DNA from: Camarhynchus parvulus
Lineage: Eukaryota > Chordata > Aves > Passeriformes > Thraupidae
NCBI RefSeq assembly: GCF_901933205.1
Contig: NC_044573.1
Span: forward strand, 54,133,993-54,197,992
Direction of reading: 5' to 3'
DNA: 64,000 bases
Shown here: positions 61,344 through 64,000 of the stretch, one piece after another
Numbering within the stretch: the first letter of the stretch is position 1
Layout of the letters: every line of letters begins with the position of its first letter
Notes under the pieces: generated by a model
The model's input: only the letters and a program-made list of their open reading frames with translations
Database searches by the model: none
Told to the model about the DNA's origin: nothing
Position numbers and translations under genes: made by a program

Positions 61344-64000
61344 TGTTTTGCTTTGTTTTGGTATTTTTTAGCTATTTATTTGTCTCTACATTTTTCTGCG
61401 ATACCCTTGTAACTTTTAAACCATGGACTTTTGACATCTGTACAGTTTATGGCAATGTGTTGCATGATTGAATGTCCCATAGTGTAAAAAAGTCTCTTTT
61501 CTTTTGATTGTGTCCAACTGTTTCCTGATCATTGAAATGGCCCTTAATTTCTCTTTTGACGGTGAACAGACATTTTATATATACTCTCTCCAAGCTGTGA
61601 TTTCATGGGCTCCTGTCACATATTTCTTTCCTTTCTGTTTTCAGGAACTCAAGACTTCTGTGAGTTCGTTGTCTTTAATGGAAAAAACCCTAATAATTTA
61701 CACTGGAAGGATGCAGAGGATCAGCAGACTCAGATGGAGTAGGTACTATACAATATCATAGAAGTCAAATTAGCTCAAACTATGAGCTACATTCTGTTGT
61801 TTTCTGTTATATATTTATTCTCCTATTTATCGAGAGGTTTTTCTGACCTCTGGATCTGTGGTGGGCTGTGAGAAATAACACAGTGGACATCACTTTTGTA
61901 ATCTCTCTGTCAATGAATACCATTTCATTTATGAGGCTCATGGTGTCATTAGATAATTCTAATCAACAGTCATCAGTAATTGCTGAGATATCTTCTTTTG
62001 AAGATTTTGCAGAAATTTTTAAATATAGTGAATGTTTGCATAAGATTTATCTGTGGGATTGAATTTAGATAGAAAAATATCACTTAAATAGCAGTATGAC
62101 TGTGTGTATCTGCTTTTGAAAATCAAATGAATGTGTGCTGCAGTGGTACAGGGACATCCACCAGAAAATGCATTTTTGAACTCTGAGTTTATTTGATTTG
62201 GGCTAAAATCAACCTGATTAGAAGTGATAAGAATTTACTTTAAATGGGCTTAATTCACTGCTTTTGCTAGAAAAAAAAGCATTTTGTTGTGATTGTAGCA
62301 ATTTTGATATCAGTTTTGCTTGTGATAACCTCACCAAAGTTGGGATAACACAAAACCCAACCAACCTGCATCCATCCAGATCAATACGCCACAGGTATAC
62401 TGTGATTACACCACCTTCTGATGAAAAATGGAATGGAAACATGCTAATTTATTCCTAGATTCATACATCAGTCTTCTGGCTGAGCAAAACAATAACAATT
62501 TAATGGCACACCAAGGTAAAAAATAGCCTTTATAGCCTCAACCTTTCAACAGCTCTGCCACAGACAAGGTATATTTTTCCCCAGGGAGGAAAGTGCTGGC
62601 AAGTTTTTGCAGTGCCACCATGTTTCTGTTAACTTTCCCTCAAAGATTTAAAGCCTTGCAACTTTTTTGTTTTGTTTTGTTTTTTTCTTTTGCAGAGTAT
62701 TTTTCAGTCTTTCAGTATTCTGCAATTTGTGTAATCAATCCTAATTAACCAGCACAGCTTGAATGTCAAATTATGACTGTCTGTCCTAAAATATTTATGA
62801 GATACCTTGCTGCAGAAGGGGAAACCCATTTGTGAAATGCTTTTGGCTGCAGACATCCTGGATTCAGCTTTTCAGTCGGGTGTTAAATTCACAGAAGAGC
62901 CCAGCACCACTACAAGAAGCAAAAATAACCAAGACAAAACTGTTGTATGCACAGGTAGTGCCTAAGAACAGATGAGAAGTGCTGTTAAATTAATATATTA
63001 ACTTTCTGTGAGGTAATAATTTGATTTTACTAAAAAAAAATAAATCACAGTCTAGAAAATTCTACACCAGGGAAGAAAAAGGACAAATTTAGTTACCAGC
63101 TAAGTATTTGCTCAATTCCTGTCAAACAAACCAATTCAGCCTGTTTTAATTTAACTTTACCACTGAGGTAGTAAAGTTAAATCATAAACTGTTTTGGCTT
63201 ATTGCAGAGCTGTTTGAAAATAGATTTTTGAAGTCTGTACACAGGGGGAAAACATTCCACACATTTTGATTATACGTTACTTGTATTCTGAAATTCAAGG
63301 TATTTCATATTTATTGTAGCAAATGTCACAGTGAAGCAATTATTGAAGCTATAACTGACAATATAGTTCATAATTATTTACATTAACAGATGTTCATGCA
63401 TATGCTGTTTATTTTAATAAAGAAAAAAACCTCAGTACAGCAGTTCTAGTGCTTTTATGATATTGATTTCCAAGGTAGTGAAGCGGTTACATGTACAGAC
63501 AGACAAGTGTACAGATGGCAAATGAGCCATAAGTCCATGCTTCATTTGTTTACAGGTGAAATCAGTGGCATTCCTTTCCGAGCCTGGCTGTTTCCCTGTG
63601 CCGTTAAGCAGAGCCTAGGCTGGGTGACTGAGATGTAGGCATGTCCCTGTAGGCACTAGCAGAACGCCATGCCTGGCATCCATTCAGTGTATGCCATTAG
63701 AGCCTCTTCCCCTTGAAGCCTTTTATCTCTGAGAGTTGAAGATATCTGACTTCTGTGATTGTTTTTCCAATAAATTCAACTCTTTGTTTTGCACCCCAGA
63801 GGCTACTAGAATTTCTTCTCCAGGATGCTTTTCATTCTCCCTGTTAAAACTAACATTTTTACCACTCTTCAAATTTTTGTTGTTGTTGTTTTTATTGTTA
63901 TTACTGTTTAGAGATGTATATATTATATATAGTCAGCAAATTATTTGATCTCTGTATCAGCAGTTATGGGCTTCATATTAGCAGATAATGTTTCACCTAG
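61344..64000. other. Non-coding stretch, no gene seen
   Basis: Unique AT-rich DNA to the end of the window. A T-rich run with TTTTG units lies at 62662-62692 and ends TTTTGCAG, acceptor-like but without supporting exon. A (TTG)n/T-rich run lies at about 63875-63899. No supportable open frame. Confidence 0.6.
63149..63182. other. Perfect 12-bp hairpin
   Basis: ATTTAACTTTAC (63149-63160) and GTAAAGTTAAAT (63171-63182) are exact reverse complements with a 10-nt loop, CACTGAGGTA. Similar in size and AT-richness to the hairpin at 38536 but unrelated in sequence. Confidence 0.75.

Noticed and set aside
1..64000. tRNA genes, CRISPR arrays, bacterial operons, endogenous viral genes
   Set aside because: No tRNA B-box with cloverleaf, no spaced direct-repeat array, no operon-like packing and no retroviral gag/pol/env motifs were seen. 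The only reverse transcriptase is of CR1 LINE type.

Overview
The window looks like avian nuclear DNA. The strongest evidence is four clear pieces of CR1 (chicken repeat 1) LINE sequence, in both orientations. One is a long copy with much of an endonuclease/reverse-transcriptase frame and the short CR1-type 3' end of ATTCTGTG-like octamers. No L1, Alu or tRNA-derived SINE is apparent. The rest is AT-rich, mostly unique sequence with sparse microsatellites, as expected of a gene-poor part of a bird macrochromosome. CR1 also occurs in crocodilians and turtles, so 'bird' rests on CR1 plus low visible repeat density. I cannot name the species.

No host protein-coding gene could be supported. Apart from the CR1 frame, long open frames are Met-poor, overlap other open frames, or lie in base-skewed DNA, and none resembles a family I recognise. 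The window is best read as a gene desert or a very large intron.

Layout. 1-4600: unique AT-rich DNA with one doubtful old CR1 end. 4900-5610: the only promoter-like segment. It is a dense CpG island with two GC boxes, an 18-20 bp minisatellite and a minus-strand G-rich motif, followed by a stable hairpin and two adjacent matches to the RFX X-box consensus. A splice-donor-like site at its left edge hints at a minus-strand first exon. 5600-24650: unique DNA with microsatellites, purine-rich and T/G-rich tracts, and one unexplained Met-free open frame at 20030-20473. 24649-25125: minus-strand CR1 fragment. 25200-47500: unique DNA with purine-rich tracts, a GC-rich but CpG-poor patch around 31000, and several perfect palindromes or hairpins. 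47520-50055: the long plus-strand CR1. 50060-64000: unique DNA with two more CR1 pieces (53458-53690 and 61238-61343), a short telomere-like array at 60203-60229 and small tandem duplications.

There are no interacting genes to describe. The CR1 copy has its catalytic motifs but is interrupted by two stop codons, each explained by one CpG transition, and it lacks its 5' part, so it is a dead copy. The CpG island is the best candidate for real regulatory function. I found no new multi-gene system here.
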